Below, piece by piece: positions 26,301 to 41,189 of a DNA stretch of 64,000 nucleotides (within the stretch, counting starts at the first letter, position 1; each line of letters starts with the position of its first letter). The notes below the pieces were generated by a model. It searched no databases and was not told the origin of the DNA. It saw only the letters and a list, made by a program, of their open reading frames with translations. Source of the DNA: Mercurialis annua (Eukaryota; Streptophyta; Magnoliopsida; Malpighiales; Euphorbiaceae). The stretch spans positions 17,441,001 through 17,505,000 of the forward strand of contig NC_065576.1 of assembly GCF_937616625.2 (NCBI RefSeq), given 5' to 3'. A program made the translations under genes and the position numbers.

Positions 26301-27820
26301 TATGAAACAAATCCAAGCGTTTTACCTTTTTAGCAATTTAAGCCAAACGTTTACAAACGTCACGAAATAAAACCAAACGTTTCACCTTTTTAGTGATTTA
26401 AGCCAAACGTTTACAAAATTTTAGTGATTGAAGCCAAACGTTTACAAACGTTACGAAACAAATCCAAACATATCCCCTTTTTAACAATTTAAGCCAAACG
26501 TTTACAAAAGTTATGAAACAAATCCAAACGTTTCCCAATTTTAGCGATTTAAGCCAAACGTTTACAAATGTTACGAAACAAAACCAAGCATTTCACTGTT
26601 TTAGCAATTTAAGCCAAACGTTTACAAAAATTAGAAAACAAATCCACGAGTTTCACCTTTTTAGCAATATAGGCCAAACGTTTACAAACGTTTTGAAACA
26701 AATCCAAGCGTCTCACCTTTTTAAAAATATAAGGAAAACGTTTATAAATGTTACGAAACAAATCAAAACGTTAATCCTTTTTAGCGATTTAAGCCAAACG
26801 TTTACAAACGTTACGAAACAAATCCAAACGTTTCCCCTTTGTAGTTATTTAAGCCAAACGTTTACAAACGTTACAAAACAAATCCAAAAGTTTCACCGTT
26901 TTAGCAATATAAGCCAAACGTTTGCAAATGATACAAAACAAATCCAAACATTTCACCTTTTTTGCGATTTAAGCCAAACATTTACAAATGTTACGAAACA
27001 AATCCAAACGTTTGACCTTTTTAGCGATTTAAGCCAAACGTTTACAAACGTTACAAAACAAATACAAGAGTTTCACCTTTTTGGCTATATAGGCCAAACG
27101 TTTACAAACATTTCGAAACAAATCCAAACATTTCCCCTTTTTAGCGATTTAAGCCAAACGTTTACAAACGTTACAAAACAAAACCAAACGTTTAAAACGT
27201 TAAGAAGCAAATCTAAACATTTCACATTTTTAGCGATTTAAGCCAAACCTTTACAAACGTTACGTAACAAAACCAAGCGCATCACCCTTTTATCAATTGA
27301 AGCCAAATGTATACAAACGTTGCGAAACAAATCCAAGAGTTTCACTTTTTTAGGAATTCAAGCCAAACGTTCCAAAACAAATCCAAGCGTTTCACCTTTT
27401 AAGAATTTAAACCAAACGTTTACGAACGTTACAAAACAAATCCAAGCGTATCACCCTTTTAGCAATTTAATCCAAACGTTTACAAACATTACAAAACAAA
27501 TCCAAACGTTTCACCTTTTTAGCGATTAAAGCAGAACGTTTACAAACGTTATGAAACAAAACCAAACATTTCACTTTTTTAGCAATTTAAGCCAAACGTT
27601 TACAAACATTACGAAACAAACCCAAACATTTCACCTTTTTAATAATTTATGCCAAACGTTTAGAAACGTTACGAAACAAATCGAAAAGTTTTGCCTTTTT
27701 AGAGATATAAGCCAAACGTTTACAAACGTTACGAAACATAACCAAACGTTTCACCTTTTTAGCGATTTAAGCCGAACGTTTACAAACGTTTTGAAACAAA
27801 ACCAATCGTTTCCCCTTTTT
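17358..27820 (+). repeat. U-U-S superunit, about 5.6 kb, two copies
   Basis: A ~1.7-1.8 kb unit U starts at the AACCAAACTTCT variant: 17358, 19157, 23022 and 24735 (the last reads AACCAAACGTCT). Each U contains a CCCCAATATAGC variant (about 18238, 19969, 23831, 25607). A variant with GTATCCCC or CATATCCCC closes the second U of each pair near 20850 and 26489. After each pair comes a different block S (about 20851-23021 and 26489 onward), whose parts match at an offset of 5,636 bp (20877 against 26513, 22458 against 28094). The order is therefore U-U-S-U-U-S. The right part of S (from about 22185, and from 27821) is the founder of the 1,577-bp unit that follows. Confidence 0.75.
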
Positions 27821-30800
27821 AGCAATTTAAGCCAAACGTTTACAAAAGTTATGAAACAAATCCAAACGTTTCCCCATTTTAGCGATTTAAGCCAAACGTT
27901 TAAAACGTTACGAAACTAATTCAAATGTTTCACATTTTTAGCGATTTAAGCCAAATGTTTACAAACGTTACGAAACAAAACCAAACGTTTAAAACGTTAC
28001 GAAACAAATCTAAACGTTTCACATTTTTAGCTATTTAAATCAAACCTATACAAACGTTACGTAACAAAACCAAGCGTTTCGCCCTTTTATCAATTGAAGC
28101 CAAATGTTTACAAACGTTGCGAAACAAATTCAAGCGTTTCACTTTTTAAGGAATTCAAGCCAAACGTTCCAAAACAAATCCAAGCGTTTCACCTTTTTAG
28201 CAATTTAAACCAAACGTTTACGAACGTTACAAAACAAATCCAAGTGTATCACCTTTTTAGCAAATTAAGCCAAACGTTTACAAACATTACGAAACAAATC
28301 CAAACGTTTCACCTTTTTAGCGATTAAAGCCGAACGTTTACAAACGTTACGAAACAAAACCAAACATTTCACTTTTTTAGCAATTTAAGCCAAACGTTTA
28401 CAAACATTACAAAACAAATCCAAACGTTTCACCTTTTTAGCGGTTTATGCCAAACGTTTAGAAACGTTACGAAACAAATTGAAAAGTTTCACCTTTTTAG
28501 CGATTTAAGCCAAACGTTTACAAACGTTACGAAACAAAACCAAACGTTTCACCTTTTTAGCAATTTAAGCCAAACGTTTACAAACGTTACGAAACAAATC
28601 CAAACGTTTTCCCATTTTAGCGATTTAAGCCAAACATTTAAAACGTTACGAAACAAATCCAAACGTTTCACCTTTTTAGCGATTTAAGCCAAAAGTTTAC
28701 AAACGTTACGAAAAAACCAAACGTTTCACCTTTTTAGCAATTTGCGCCGAACATTTACAAACGTTGCGAAACAAAACCAAACCTTTCCCCTTTTTAGAAA
28801 AATAAGCCAAACGTTTACAAACGTTACGAAACAAATCCAAACGTTTCCCCATTTTAGCGATTTAAGCCAAACGTTTACAAATGTTACGAAACAAATCCAA
28901 GCGCGCGTTCACCTTTTTAGCGATTTAAGCCAAACGTTTTGAAACGCAAGGAAACAAATCCAAACGTTTCCCCTTTTTAGCGATTTAAGACAAACATTTA
29001 CAAACGCTACGAAATAAATCCAAACGTTTCACATTTTTAGCGATTTAAGCCAAAGTTTACCAACGTTACGAAACAAATACAAACATTTCACCTTTTTAGC
29101 GATTTAAGCCAAACGTTGACAAACGTTACGAAACAAATCCAAACGTTTCACCTTTTTAGCGATTTAACCCAAACGTTCATATACATTACGAAACAAATCC
29201 AAACGTTTCACCTTTTTGCAATTTAAGCCGAACGTTTACAAAAATTATGTAGTAAATCTAAGCGTTTCTCCTTTTTAGTGATTTAAGCCAAACATATACA
29301 AATTTTACGAAACTAATCCAAGCGTTTCACCTTTTTAGCTACTTAAGCAAAACGTTTACAAACGTTACGAAACAAATCCAAGCGTTTCTCCTTTTTTAGC
29401 AATTTAAGCCAAACGTTTACAAAAGTTATGAAACAAATCCAAACGTTTCCCCATTTTAGCGATTTAAGCCAAACGTTTAAAACGTTACGAAACTAATTCA
29501 AATGTTTCACATTTTTAGCGATTTAAGCCAAATGTTTACAAACGTTACGAAACAAAACCAAACGTTTAAAACGTTACGAAACAAATCTAAACGTTTCACA
29601 TTTTTAGCTATTTAAATCAAACCTATACAAACGTTACGTAACAAAACCAAGCGTTTCGCCCTTTTATCAATTGAAGCCAAATGTTTACAAACGTTGCGAA
29701 ACAAATTCAAGCGTTTCACTTTTTAAGGAATTCAAGCCAAACGTTCCAAAACAAATCCAAGCGTTTCACCTTTTTAGCAATTTAAACCAAACGTTTACGA
29801 ACGTTACAAAACAAATCCAAGTGTATCACCTTTTTAGCAAATTAAGCCAAACGTTTACAAACATTACGAAACAAATCCAAACGTTTCACCTTTTTAGCGA
29901 TTAAAGCCGAACGTTTACAAACGTTACGAAACAAAACCAAACATTTCACTTTTTTAGCAATTTAAGCCAAACGTTTACAAACATTACAAAACAAATCCAA
30001 ACGTTTCACCTTTTTAGCGGTTTATGCCAAACGTTTAGAAACGTTACGAAACAAATTGAAAAGTTTCACCTTTTTAGCGATTTAAGCCAAACGTTTACAA
30101 ACGTTACGAAACAAATCCAAACGTTTCACCTTTTTAGCAATTTAAGCCAAACGTTTACAAACGTTACGAAACAAATCCAAACGTTTTCCCATTTTAGCGA
30201 TTTAAGCCAAACATTTAAAACGTTACGAAACAAATCCAAACGTTTCACCTTTTTAGCGATTTAAGCCAAAAGTTTACAAACGTTACGAAAAAACCAAACG
30301 TTTCACCTTTTTAGCAATTTGCGCCGAACATTTACAAACGTTGCGAAACAAAACCAAACCTTTCCCCTTTTTAGAAAAATAAGCCAAACGTTTACAAACG
30401 TTACGAAACAAATCCAAACGTTTCCCCATTTTAGCGATTTAAGCCAAACGTTTACAAATGTTACGAAACAAATCCAAGCGCGCGTTCACCTTTTTAGCGA
30501 TTTAAGCCAAACGTTTTGAAACGCAAGGAAACAAATCCAAACGTTTCCCCTTTTTAGCGATTTAAGACAAACATTTACAAACGCTACGAAATAAATCCAA
30601 ACGTTTCACATTTTTAGCGATTTAAGCCAAAGTTTACCAACGTTACGAAACAAATACAAACATTTCACCTTTTTAGCGATTTAAGCCAAACGTTGACAAA
30701 CGTTACGAAACAAATCCAAACGTTTCACCTTTTTAGCGATTTAACCCAAACGTTCATATACATTACGAAACAAATCCAAACGTTTCACCTTTTTGCAATT

Positions 30801-33800
30801 TAAGCCGAACGTTTACAAAAATTATGTAGTAAATCTAAGCGTTTCTCCTTTTTAGTGATTTAAGCCAAACATATACAAATTTTACGAAACTAATCCAAGC
30901 GTTTCACCTTTTTAGCTACTTAAGCAAAACGTTTACAAACGTTACGAAACAAATCCAAGCGTTTCTCCTTTTTTAGCAATTTAAGCCAAACGTTTACAAA
31001 AGTTATGAAACAAATCCAAACGTTTCCCCATTTTAGCGATTTAAGCCAAACGTTTAAAACGTTACGAAACTAATTCAAATGTTTCACATTTTTAGCGATT
31101 TAAGCCAAATGTTTACAAACGTTACGAAACAAAACCAAACGTTTAAAACGTTACGAAACAAATCTAAACGTTTCACATTTTTAGCTATTTAAATCAAACC
31201 TATACAAACGTTACGTAACAAAACCAAGCGTTTCGCCCTTTTATCAATTGAAGCCAAATGTTTACAAACGTTGCGAAACAAATTCAAGCGTTTCACTTTT
31301 TAAGGAATTCAAGCCAAACGTTCCAAAACAAATCCAAGCGTTTCACCTTTTTAGCAATTTAAACCAAACGTTTACGAACGTTACAAAACAAATCCAAGTG
31401 TATCACCTTTTTAGCAAATTAAGCCAAACGTTTACAAACATTACGAAACAAATCCAAACGTTTCACCTTTTTAGCGATTAAAGCCGAACGTTTACAAACG
31501 TTACGAAACAAAACCAAACATTTCACTTTTTTAGCAATTTAAGCCAAACGTTTACAAACATTACGAAACAAATCCAAACGTTTCACCTTTTTAGCGGTTT
31601 ATGCCAAACGTTTAGAAACGTTACGAAACAAATTGAAAAGTTTCACCTTTTTAGCGATTTAAGCCAAACGTTTACAAACGTTACGAAACAAATCCAAACG
31701 TTTCACCTTTTTAGCAATTTAAGCCAAACGTTTACAAACGTTACGAAACAAATCCAAACGTTTTCCCATTTTAGCGATTTAAGCCAAACATTTAAAACGT
31801 TACGAAACTAATCCAAACGTTTCACCTTTTTAGCGATTTAAGCCAAAAGTTTACAAACGTTACGAAAAAACCAAACGTTTCACCTTTTTAGCAATTTGCG
31901 CCGAACATTTACAAACGTTGCGAAACAAAACCAAACCTTTCCCCTTTTTAGAAAAATAAGCCAAACGTTTACAAACGTTACGAAACAAATTCAAACATTT
32001 CCCCATTTTAGCGATTTAAGCCAAACGTTTACAAATGTTACGAAACAAATCCAAGCGCGCGTTCACCTTTTTAGCGATTTAAGCCAAACGTTTTGAAACG
32101 CAAGGAAACAAATCCAAACGTTTCCCCTTTTTAGCGATTTAAGACAAACATTTACAAACGCTACGAAATAAATCCAAACGTTTCACATTTTTAGCGATTT
32201 AAGCCAAAGTTTACCAACGTTACGAAACAAATACAAACATTTCACCTTTTTAGCGATTTAAGCCAAACGTTGACAAACGTTACGAAACAAATCCAAACGT
32301 TTCACCTTTTTAGCGATTTAACCCAAACGTTCATATACATTACGAAACAAATCCAAACGTTTCACCTTTTTGCAATTTAAGCCGAACGTTTACAAAAATT
32401 ATGTAGTAAATCTAAGCGTTTCTCCTTTTTAGTGATTTAAGCCAAACATATACAAATTTTACGAAACTAATCCAAGCGTTTCACCTTTTTAGCTACTTAA
32501 GCAAAACGTTTACAAACGTTACGAAACAAATCCAAGCGTTTCTCCTTTTTTAGCAATTTAAGCCAAACGTTTACAAAAGTTATGAAACAAATCCAAACGT
32601 TTCCCCATTTTAGCGATTTAAGCCAAACGTTTAAAACGTTACGAAACTAATTCAAATGTTTCACCTTTTTAGCGATTTAAGCCAAATGTTTACAAACGTT
32701 ACGAAACAAAACCAAACGTTTAAAACGTTACGAAACAAATCTAAACGTTTCACATTTTTAGCTATTTAAATCAAACCTATACAAACGTTACGTAACAAAA
32801 CCAAGCGTTTCGCCCTTTTATCAATTGAAGCCAAATGTTTACAAACGTTGCGAAACAAATTCAAGCGTTTCACTTTTTAAGGAATTCAAGCCAAACGTTC
32901 CAAAACAAATCCAAGCGTTTCACCTTTTTAGCAATTTAAACCAAACGTTTACGAACGTTACAAAACAAATCCAAGTGTATCACCTTTTTAGCAAATTAAG
33001 CCAAACGTTTACAAACATTACGAAACAAATCCAAACGTTTCACCTTTTTAGCGATTTAAGCCGAACGTTTACAAACGTTACGAAACAAAACCAAACATTT
33101 CACTTTTTTAGCAATTTAAGCCAAACGTTTACAAACATTACAAAACAAATCCAAACGTTTCACCTTTTTAGCGGTTTATGCCAAACGTTTAGAAACGTTA
33201 CGAAACAAATTGAAAAGTTTCACCTTTTTAGCGATTTAAGCCAAACGTTTACAAACGTTACGAAACAAAACCAAACGTTTCACCTTTTTAGCAATTTAAG
33301 CCAAACGTTTACAAACGTTACGAAACAAATCCAAACGTTTTCCCATTTTAGCGATTTAAGCCAAACATTTAAAACGTTACGAAACTAATCCAAACGTTTC
33401 ACCTTTTTAGCGATTTAAGCCAAAAGTTTACAAACGTTACGAAAAAACCAAACGTTTCACCTTTTTAGCAATTTGCGCCGAACATTTACAAACGTTGCGA
33501 AACAAAACCAAACCTTTCCCCTTTTTAGAAAAATAAGCCAAACGTTTACAAACGTTACGAAACAAATCCAAACGTTTCCCCATTTTAACGATTTAAGCCA
33601 AACGTTTACAAATGTTACGAAACAAATCCAAGCGCGCGTTCACCTTTTTAGCGATTTAAGCCAAACGTTTTGAAACGCAAGGAAACAAATCCAAACGTTT
33701 CCCCTTTTTAGCGATTTAAGACAAACATTTACAAACGCTACGAAATAAATCCAAACGTTTCACATTTTTAGCGATTTAAGCCAAAGTTTAACAACGTTAC

Positions 33801-34128
33801 GAAACAAATACAAACATTTCACCTTTTTAGCGATTTAAGCCAAACGTTGACAAACGTTACGAAACAAATCCAAACGTTTCACCTTTTTAGCGATTTAACC
33901 CAAACGTTCATATACATTACGAAACAAATCCAAACGTTTCACCTTTTTGCAATTTAAGCCGAACGTTTACAAAAACTATGTAGTAAATCTAAGCGTTTCT
34001 CCTTTTTAGTGATTTAAGCCAAACATATACAAATTTTACGAAACTAATCCAAGCGTTTCACCTTTTTAGCTACTTAAGCAAAACGTTTACAAACGTTACG
34101 AAACAAATCCAAGCGTTTCTCCTTTTTT
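27821..34128 (+). repeat. 1,577-bp higher-order repeat, four tandem copies
   Basis: Copies are 27821-29397, 29398-30974, 30975-32551 and 32552-34128. The spacing is exactly 1,577 bp at every marker I checked, including the AGCAATTT start and a unique CCAAGCGCGCGTTCACC variant at 28901, 30478, 32055 and 33632. By eye I see about ten single-base differences over the 6.3 kb, for example AAATCC/AAAACC shared by copies 2 and 3 against 1 and 4, ACTAATCC in copies 3 and 4, and CGATTTAAG for CGATTAAAG in copy 4 (33052). A unit is 26 monomers plus 17 bp, so it contains shortened monomers. Identity above 99% points to very recent amplification. Confidence 0.95.
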
Positions 34129-37100
34129 AGCGATTTAAGCCAAACGTTTACAAACGTTACGAAACAAATCCAAGCGTTTCACCTTTTTAGTGATTTAAGC
34201 CAAACGTTTACAAACGTTACGAAACAAATCCAAACGTTTCCCCTTTTTAGCGATTTAAGACAAACGTTTACAAACGTTACGAAACAAATCCAAGTGTTTC
34301 ATCTTTTTAGAGATTTAAGCCAAACCTTTACAAACGTTATGAAATAAATCCAAACGTTTCCCCTTTTTAGCGATTTAAGCCAAACGTTTTCAAACGATAC
34401 GAAACAAATCCAAACGTTTCACCTTTTTAGAGATTTAAGCAAAACGTTTACAAACATTACGAAAAAAAATCCAAACCTTTCACCTTTTTAGCGATTTAAG
34501 CCAAACATTTACAAACGTAACGAAACAAATCCAAGCATTTCAATTTCTAGCAATTTAAGTCAAACGTTTAAAAACTTTATGAAACAAATCCAAGCGTTTC
34601 ATTTTCTTAGCAATTTAAGCCAAACATTTACAAAAGATACGAAAGAAATCCAAACGTTTCGCCTTTTTAGCGATTTAAGCCAAACGTTTACAAACGTTAC
34701 GAAACAAAACTAAACGTTTCACCTTTCTAGCGATTTAAGCCTAACGTTTACAAACGTTACGAAACAAATCCAAACGTTTCATCTTTTTAGCGAGTTATGC
34801 CAAACGTTTACAAACATTACGAAACAAAACCGAACTTTTAAAGCGTTACGAGACAAATCCAGACGTTTCACATTTTAGAGATTTAAGCCAAACGTTTATA
34901 AACGTTATGAAACAAAACCAAGCGTTTCACCTTTTTAGCAACTTAAGTCAAACGTTTACAAACATTACAAAACAAATCCAAGCATTTCACCTATCAATTT
35001 AAGCCAAACGTTTACAAACGTTTCGAAATAAATCCATGCGTTTCACCTTTTTAGCAATTTAAGCCAAATGTTTGCAAACGTTACGAAACAAATTCAAACG
35101 TTTCACCTTTTTAGCGATTTAAGCCAAACGTTTACAAACGTTACAAAACAAATCCAAACGTTTCCCCTTTTTACCGATTTAAGTAAAACCTTTACAAAGG
35201 TTACGAAACAAATCCAAACGTTTCAACTTTTTAGCTATTTGAGTCAAACGTTTACAAATGTTTATATGAAACAACTCCAAATGTTTCAACTTTTTAGAAA
35301 TTTGAGCCAAACATTTATAAACGTTGCAAAACAAATCCAAGGCGTTTGACATTTTTAGCAATTTCAGAGAATCGTTTACAAACGTTATGAAACAAATCCA
35401 AGGTGTTTCATATTTTTAGCGATTTAAGCCAAACGTTTACAAACGTTAGGAAACAAATCCAAGCGTTTCACACTTTTAGCAATTTAAGCCAAACGTTTAC
35501 AAAAGTTATGAAACAAATCCAAGCGTTTCACCTTTTTAGCAATTTAAGGCAAAACGTTTACAAACGTTACGAAACAAATCCAAGGCGTTTCACATTTTTA
35601 GCAATTTCAAAGAAACGTTTACAAACGTTATGAAACAAATCCAAAGCGTTTCACATTTTTAGCGATTTAAGCCAAACGTTTACAAACGTTACGAAACAAA
35701 ACCAAACTTTTAAAACTTTACGAAACAAATTCAAACGTTTCACATTTTTACCGATTTATGCCAAACATTTTTAAACGTTACGAAACAAAACCAAACGTTT
35801 CCCCTTCTTAGCAATTTAAACCAAACGTTTATAAACATTACAAAACAAATCCAAGCGTTTCACCTTTTTAGTAAATTAAGCCAAACGTTTACAAACGTTA
35901 TGAAACAAATCCATGCGTTTCACCTTTTTAGCAATTTAAGCCAAACATTTACAAACGTTACGAAACAAATCCATGTGTTTCATCTTTTTAGCAATTTAAG
36001 CCAAACGTTACGAAATAAAACCAAACGTTTCACCTTTTTAAAGATTTAAGCCAAACGTTTACAAACGTTACAAAACAAATCCAAACGTTTACAAACGTTA
36101 CAAAACAAATCCAAACATTTTACCTTTTTAGCGATTTAATCCAAAACTTTATAAAAGTTACTAAACAAAACAAAACTTTTAAAACGTTACGAAATATATC
36201 CAAACGTTTCACATTTTTAACGATTTAAGCCAAGCCATTATAAACTTTACGAAACAAATCCAAATGTTTCACATTTTCAGCGATTTAAGCCAAACATTTA
36301 CAAACATTACAAAAGCAATCCAAACGTTTCACCTTTTTAGTAATTGAAGACAAACGTTTACAAACATTACAAAACAAATCCAAGCGTTTCACCTTTTTAG
36401 CAATTTAAGCCAAACATTTACAAAGGTTACGAAACAAATCCAACGTTTACAAAGTTTACGAAACTATCCCAACGTTTCACCTTTTTATCGATTTAAGCAA
36501 AACATTTACAATGGTAATGAAAAAAATCCAAATGTTTCAACTTTTTAGCAATTTGGGCCAAGCGTTTACAAACGTTACGAAACAAATCCAGGTGTTTCAC
36601 ATTTTTAGCAATTTAAGGCAAACGTTTACAAACGTTACGAAACAAATCCACACGTTTCATCTTTTTGGCAATTTAAGCAAAACGTTTACAAACGTTACAA
36701 AACAAATCCAAACGTTTTACCTTTTTAGCGATTTAAGCCAAACGTTTACAAACGTTACGAAACAAAACCAAACTTTTAAAACGTTACGAAACAAATCCAA
36801 ATGTTTCATATTTTTAGCGACTTAAGACAAACGTTTACAAACTTTACAAAACAAATCCAAACGTTTCACATTTTTAGCGATTTAAGCCAAACGTTTACAA
36901 ACGTTACGAAACAAATCCTAACGTTTCACCTTTTTAGCGATTTAAGCCAAACATTTACAAAGGTTTATGCAACAAATCCAAATGTTTCAACTTTTTAGCA
37001 ATTTGAGCAAAACGTTTCCAAACGTTGCGAAACAAATCCAAGGTGTTTCACATTTTTAGCAATTTCAGAGAAATGTTTACAAAAGTTATGAAACAAATCC

Positions 37101-39639
37101 AAGGCGTTTCATATTTTTAGCGATTTAAGCCAAACGTTTACAAACGTTACGAAACAAATCCAGGCGTTTCACATTTTTAGCAATTTAAGCCAAACGTTTA
37201 CAAACGTTACGAAACAAATCCAAGCGTTTCACCTTTTTAGCAATTTAAGCAAAATGTTTACAAACGTTACGAAACAAATCCAAACATTTCACATATTTAG
37301 CGATTTAAGCCAAACATTTACAAACGTTACGAAAAAATTCCAAACGTTTCACCTCTTTAGCGATTTAAGCCAAATGATTACAACAATTACGAAACAAATC
37401 CAAACGTTTCACCTTTTTAGCGATTTAAGCCAAACATTTACAAACAGTACGAAACAAACCCAAGAGTTTCACCTTTTTAACAATTTAAGCCAAACGTTTA
37501 CAAACGATAAGAAACAAATGCAAGTGTTTCACCTTTTTAGCAATTTAAGCCAAACTTACAAACGTTACGAAACAAAACCAAACGTTTCCCTTTTTTAAAA
37601 ATTTAAGCCAAATGTTATAAACGTTACAAAACAAATCCACACGTTTCACCTTTTTAGCGATTTAACCCGAACGTTTAGAAACGTTACGAAACAAAACCAA
37701 ACTTTTAAAACGTTACGAAACAAATCCAAACGTTTCTTATTTTTAGCGACTTAAGACAAACGTTTACAAACTTTACAAAACAAATCCAAACGTTTCACAT
37801 TTTTAGCGATTTAAGCCAAACGTTTACGAACGTTACGAAACACATCCTAACGTTTCACCTTTTTAGCAATTTAAGTCAAACATTTACAAAGGTTATGAAA
37901 CAAATCCAAATGTTTCAACTTTTTAGCAATTTGAGCCAAACGTTTACAAACATTACGAAACAAATTCAAGCGTTTCACCTTTTTAGCAATTTCAGAGAAA
38001 CGTTTACAAACGCTAGGAAACAAATCCAAGCGTTTCGCCTTTTTGCAATTTAAGCCAAACGTTTACAAACACTACGAAACAAATCCAAGCAATTCACCTT
38101 TTTAGCGATTTAAGCCAAACGTTTACAAAAGTTACGAAACAACTCCAAACGTTTAACCTTTTTAGCGATTTAAGCCAAACGTTTACAAATGTTACAAAAC
38201 AAAACCAAACTTTTAAAACATTACGAGACAAATCCAAACATTTTACATTTTTAGCGATTTATGCCGAACGTTTACAGACGTTACGAAACAAAACCAAGCG
38301 TTTCACCTTTTTAGCAATTTAAACCAAACGTTTACAAACATTACAAAACAAATCCAAGCGTTTCATCTTTTTAGCAATTTAAGCCAAAAGGTTTACTAAT
38401 GTTGCGAAACAAATCCAACTGTTTCACCTTATTAGCGATTAAAGCCAAGCGTTTAGAAACGTTACGAAACAAATCCGAACATTTCCCGTTTTTAGCGATT
38501 TAAGCTAAACGTTTAAAAAACGTTAAGAAAAAAATCCAAACGTTTCACCTTTTTAGCGATTTAAGCCAAACGTTTACAAACGTTACGAAACAAATCCAAA
38601 CGTTTCACTTTTTTAGCGATTTAAGCAAAACCATTACAAACATTACCAAACAAACCCAAACAATTCACCTTTTTTGCGATTTAATCTGAAAGTTTACAAA
38701 TGTTACGAAATAAAACCAAACGTTTCCCCTTTCTAGAAATTTAAGCCAAACGTTTACAAATGTTACCAAACAAATCCAAACTTTTCCCCATTTTAGCGAT
38801 TTAAGCCAAACGTTTAAAACATTGCGGAACAAATCCAAACGTTTCACCTTTTTAGCGATTGAAGCCAAACGTATACAAACGTTACGAAACAAATCCAAAT
38901 GTTTCACCATTTTAGCGATTTAAGCCAAACGTTTACAAACGTTACGAAATAAATCCAAGCGTTTCACCTTTTTAGCAGCTTAAGCGAAACGTTTACAAAC
39001 GTTACGAAACAAATACAAGCGTTTCACCTTTTTAGCAATTTATGCCAAACTTTTAGAAATGTTACGTAACAAATCCAAGTGTTTCCCCTTTCAAATGCAA
39101 ATGTTTCCCCTTTTTAGCAATTTAAGCCAAGCATTTACAAAGGTTATGAAACAAATCCAAAGGTTTCAACTTTTTATCAATTTGAGTCAAACGTTTACAA
39201 ACGTTACGAAACAAATCCAAGCGTTTCACCTTTTTAGCAATTTAAGCCAAACTTTTGGAAATGTTACGAAACAAATCCAAGCGTTTCCCTTTTCAAATCC
39301 ACGCGTTTCCCCTTTTTAGCGATTTAAGCAGAGCGTCTACAAAGGCTATGAAACAAATCCAAATGTTTCAACTTTTTATCAATTTGAGTCAAACGTTTAC
39401 AAACGTTACGAAACAAATCCAAGCGTTTCACCTTTTTAAAATTTAAGCCAAACATTTACAAACGTTACGAATCAAATCCAAGCGTTTCACCTTTTTAGCA
39501 ATTTAAGCCATACGTTTACAAACGTTACGAAACAAATCCAAACGTTTCACCTTTTAAGCGATTTAAGCCAAACGTTTACACACGTTACCAAAAAAAACCA
39601 AATGTTTCACCTTTTTAGCGATTTAAGCTAAATATATAC

Positions 39640-41110
39640 AAATGTTACGAAACAAAACCAAGTGTTTCACCTTATTAGCGATTAAAGCCAAACGTTTAGA
39701 AACGTTACGAAACAAATCCGAACGTTTCTCTTTTTTAGCGATTTAAGCCAAACGTTTAAAAAACGTTACAAAACAAATCCAAATGTTTCACCTTTTTAGC
39801 GATTTAAGCTAAACGTTTACAAACATTACGAAAAAAATCCAAACGTTTCACCTTTTTAGCGATTTAAGCAAAACCATTACAAACATTACCAAACAAATCC
39901 AAACGTTTCATTGTTTTTGCTATTTAATCTGAACGTTTACAAATGTTACGAAACAAAACAAAAAGTTTCACCCTATTAATTATTTAAGCCAAACGTTTAA
40001 AAATGTTACGAAACAAATCTAAACGTTTCCCCATTTTAGCGATTTTAGCCAAACATTTAAAACATTACGGAACAAATCCAAACGTTTCACCTTTTTAGCG
40101 ATTGAAGCCAAACGTATGCAAACGTTACGAAAGAAATCCAAACGTTTCCCTTTTTTAGCGATTTAAGCAAAACGTTTACAAAGGTTTTGAAACAAATCCA
40201 AATGTTTAACCATTTTAACGATTTAAGCCAAACATTTACAAACGTTACGAAACAAATCCAAGCGTTTCACCTTTTTAGCAGCTTAAGCGAAACGTTTACA
40301 AACGTTACGAAACAAATTCAAGCGTTTCACCTTTTTAGCAATTTAAGCCAAACTTTTAGAAATATTACGAAACAAATCCAAGTATTCCCCTTTCAAATCC
40401 AAATGTTTCCCCTTTTTAGCGATATAAGCCAAATGTTTACAAATGTTGCGAAACAAATCCAAACGTTTTACCTTTTTAGTGATTAAAGCAAAATGTTTAC
40501 AAACGTTACGAAACAAATCCAAACGTTTCACCCTTTTAGCGATTTAAGCCAAACGTTTACAAACGTTACTAAACAGATCCAAGCGTTTCACCTTTTTAGA
40601 AATTTAAGCCATACATTTACAAACGTTCCGAAACAAATCCAAACGTTTCACCTTTTTAGCGATTTAAGCCAAACGTTTATAAACGTTACCAAACAAAACC
40701 AAATGTTTCACCTTTTTAGTGATTTAAGCCAAACGTTTAAAAAAGTTACGAAACAAAACCAAACTTTTAAAACGTTACGAAACAAATCCAATCATTTCAC
40801 ATTTTTAGTGATTTAAGCCAAACGTTTCACATTTTTAGATATTTAAGCCAAACGTTTACAAACGTTACGAAACAAATCCAAACATTTCACCTTTTTAGCG
40901 ATATAAGCAAACATTTACAAACGCTACGAAACAAATCCAAACGTTTCACCTTTTTAGCGATTTAAGCCAAACATTTACAAAGGTTATGAAACAAATCCAA
41001 ATGTTTCAACTTTTTAGCAATTTGAGCCAAACGTTTACAAACGTTACGAAACAAATCCAAGCGTTTCCCCTTTTCAGCAATTTCAGAGAAACGTTTACAA
41101 ACGTTAGGAA
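39640..41110 (+). repeat. segmental duplicate A1 (partner at 51596)
   Basis: Monomer variants match 51596-53130 in the same order at an offset of 11,956 bp (for example 39661 against 51617, and 40185 against 52141), rising to about 12,017 bp by the CAGCAATTTCAGAGAAACG variant at 41075 against 53092. Confidence 0.75.
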
Positions 41111-41189
41111 ACAAATCCAAGCGTTCCCCCTTTTTTGCAATTAAGCCAAACGTTTACAAACGTTACGAAACAAATCCAAGCGTTTCACC

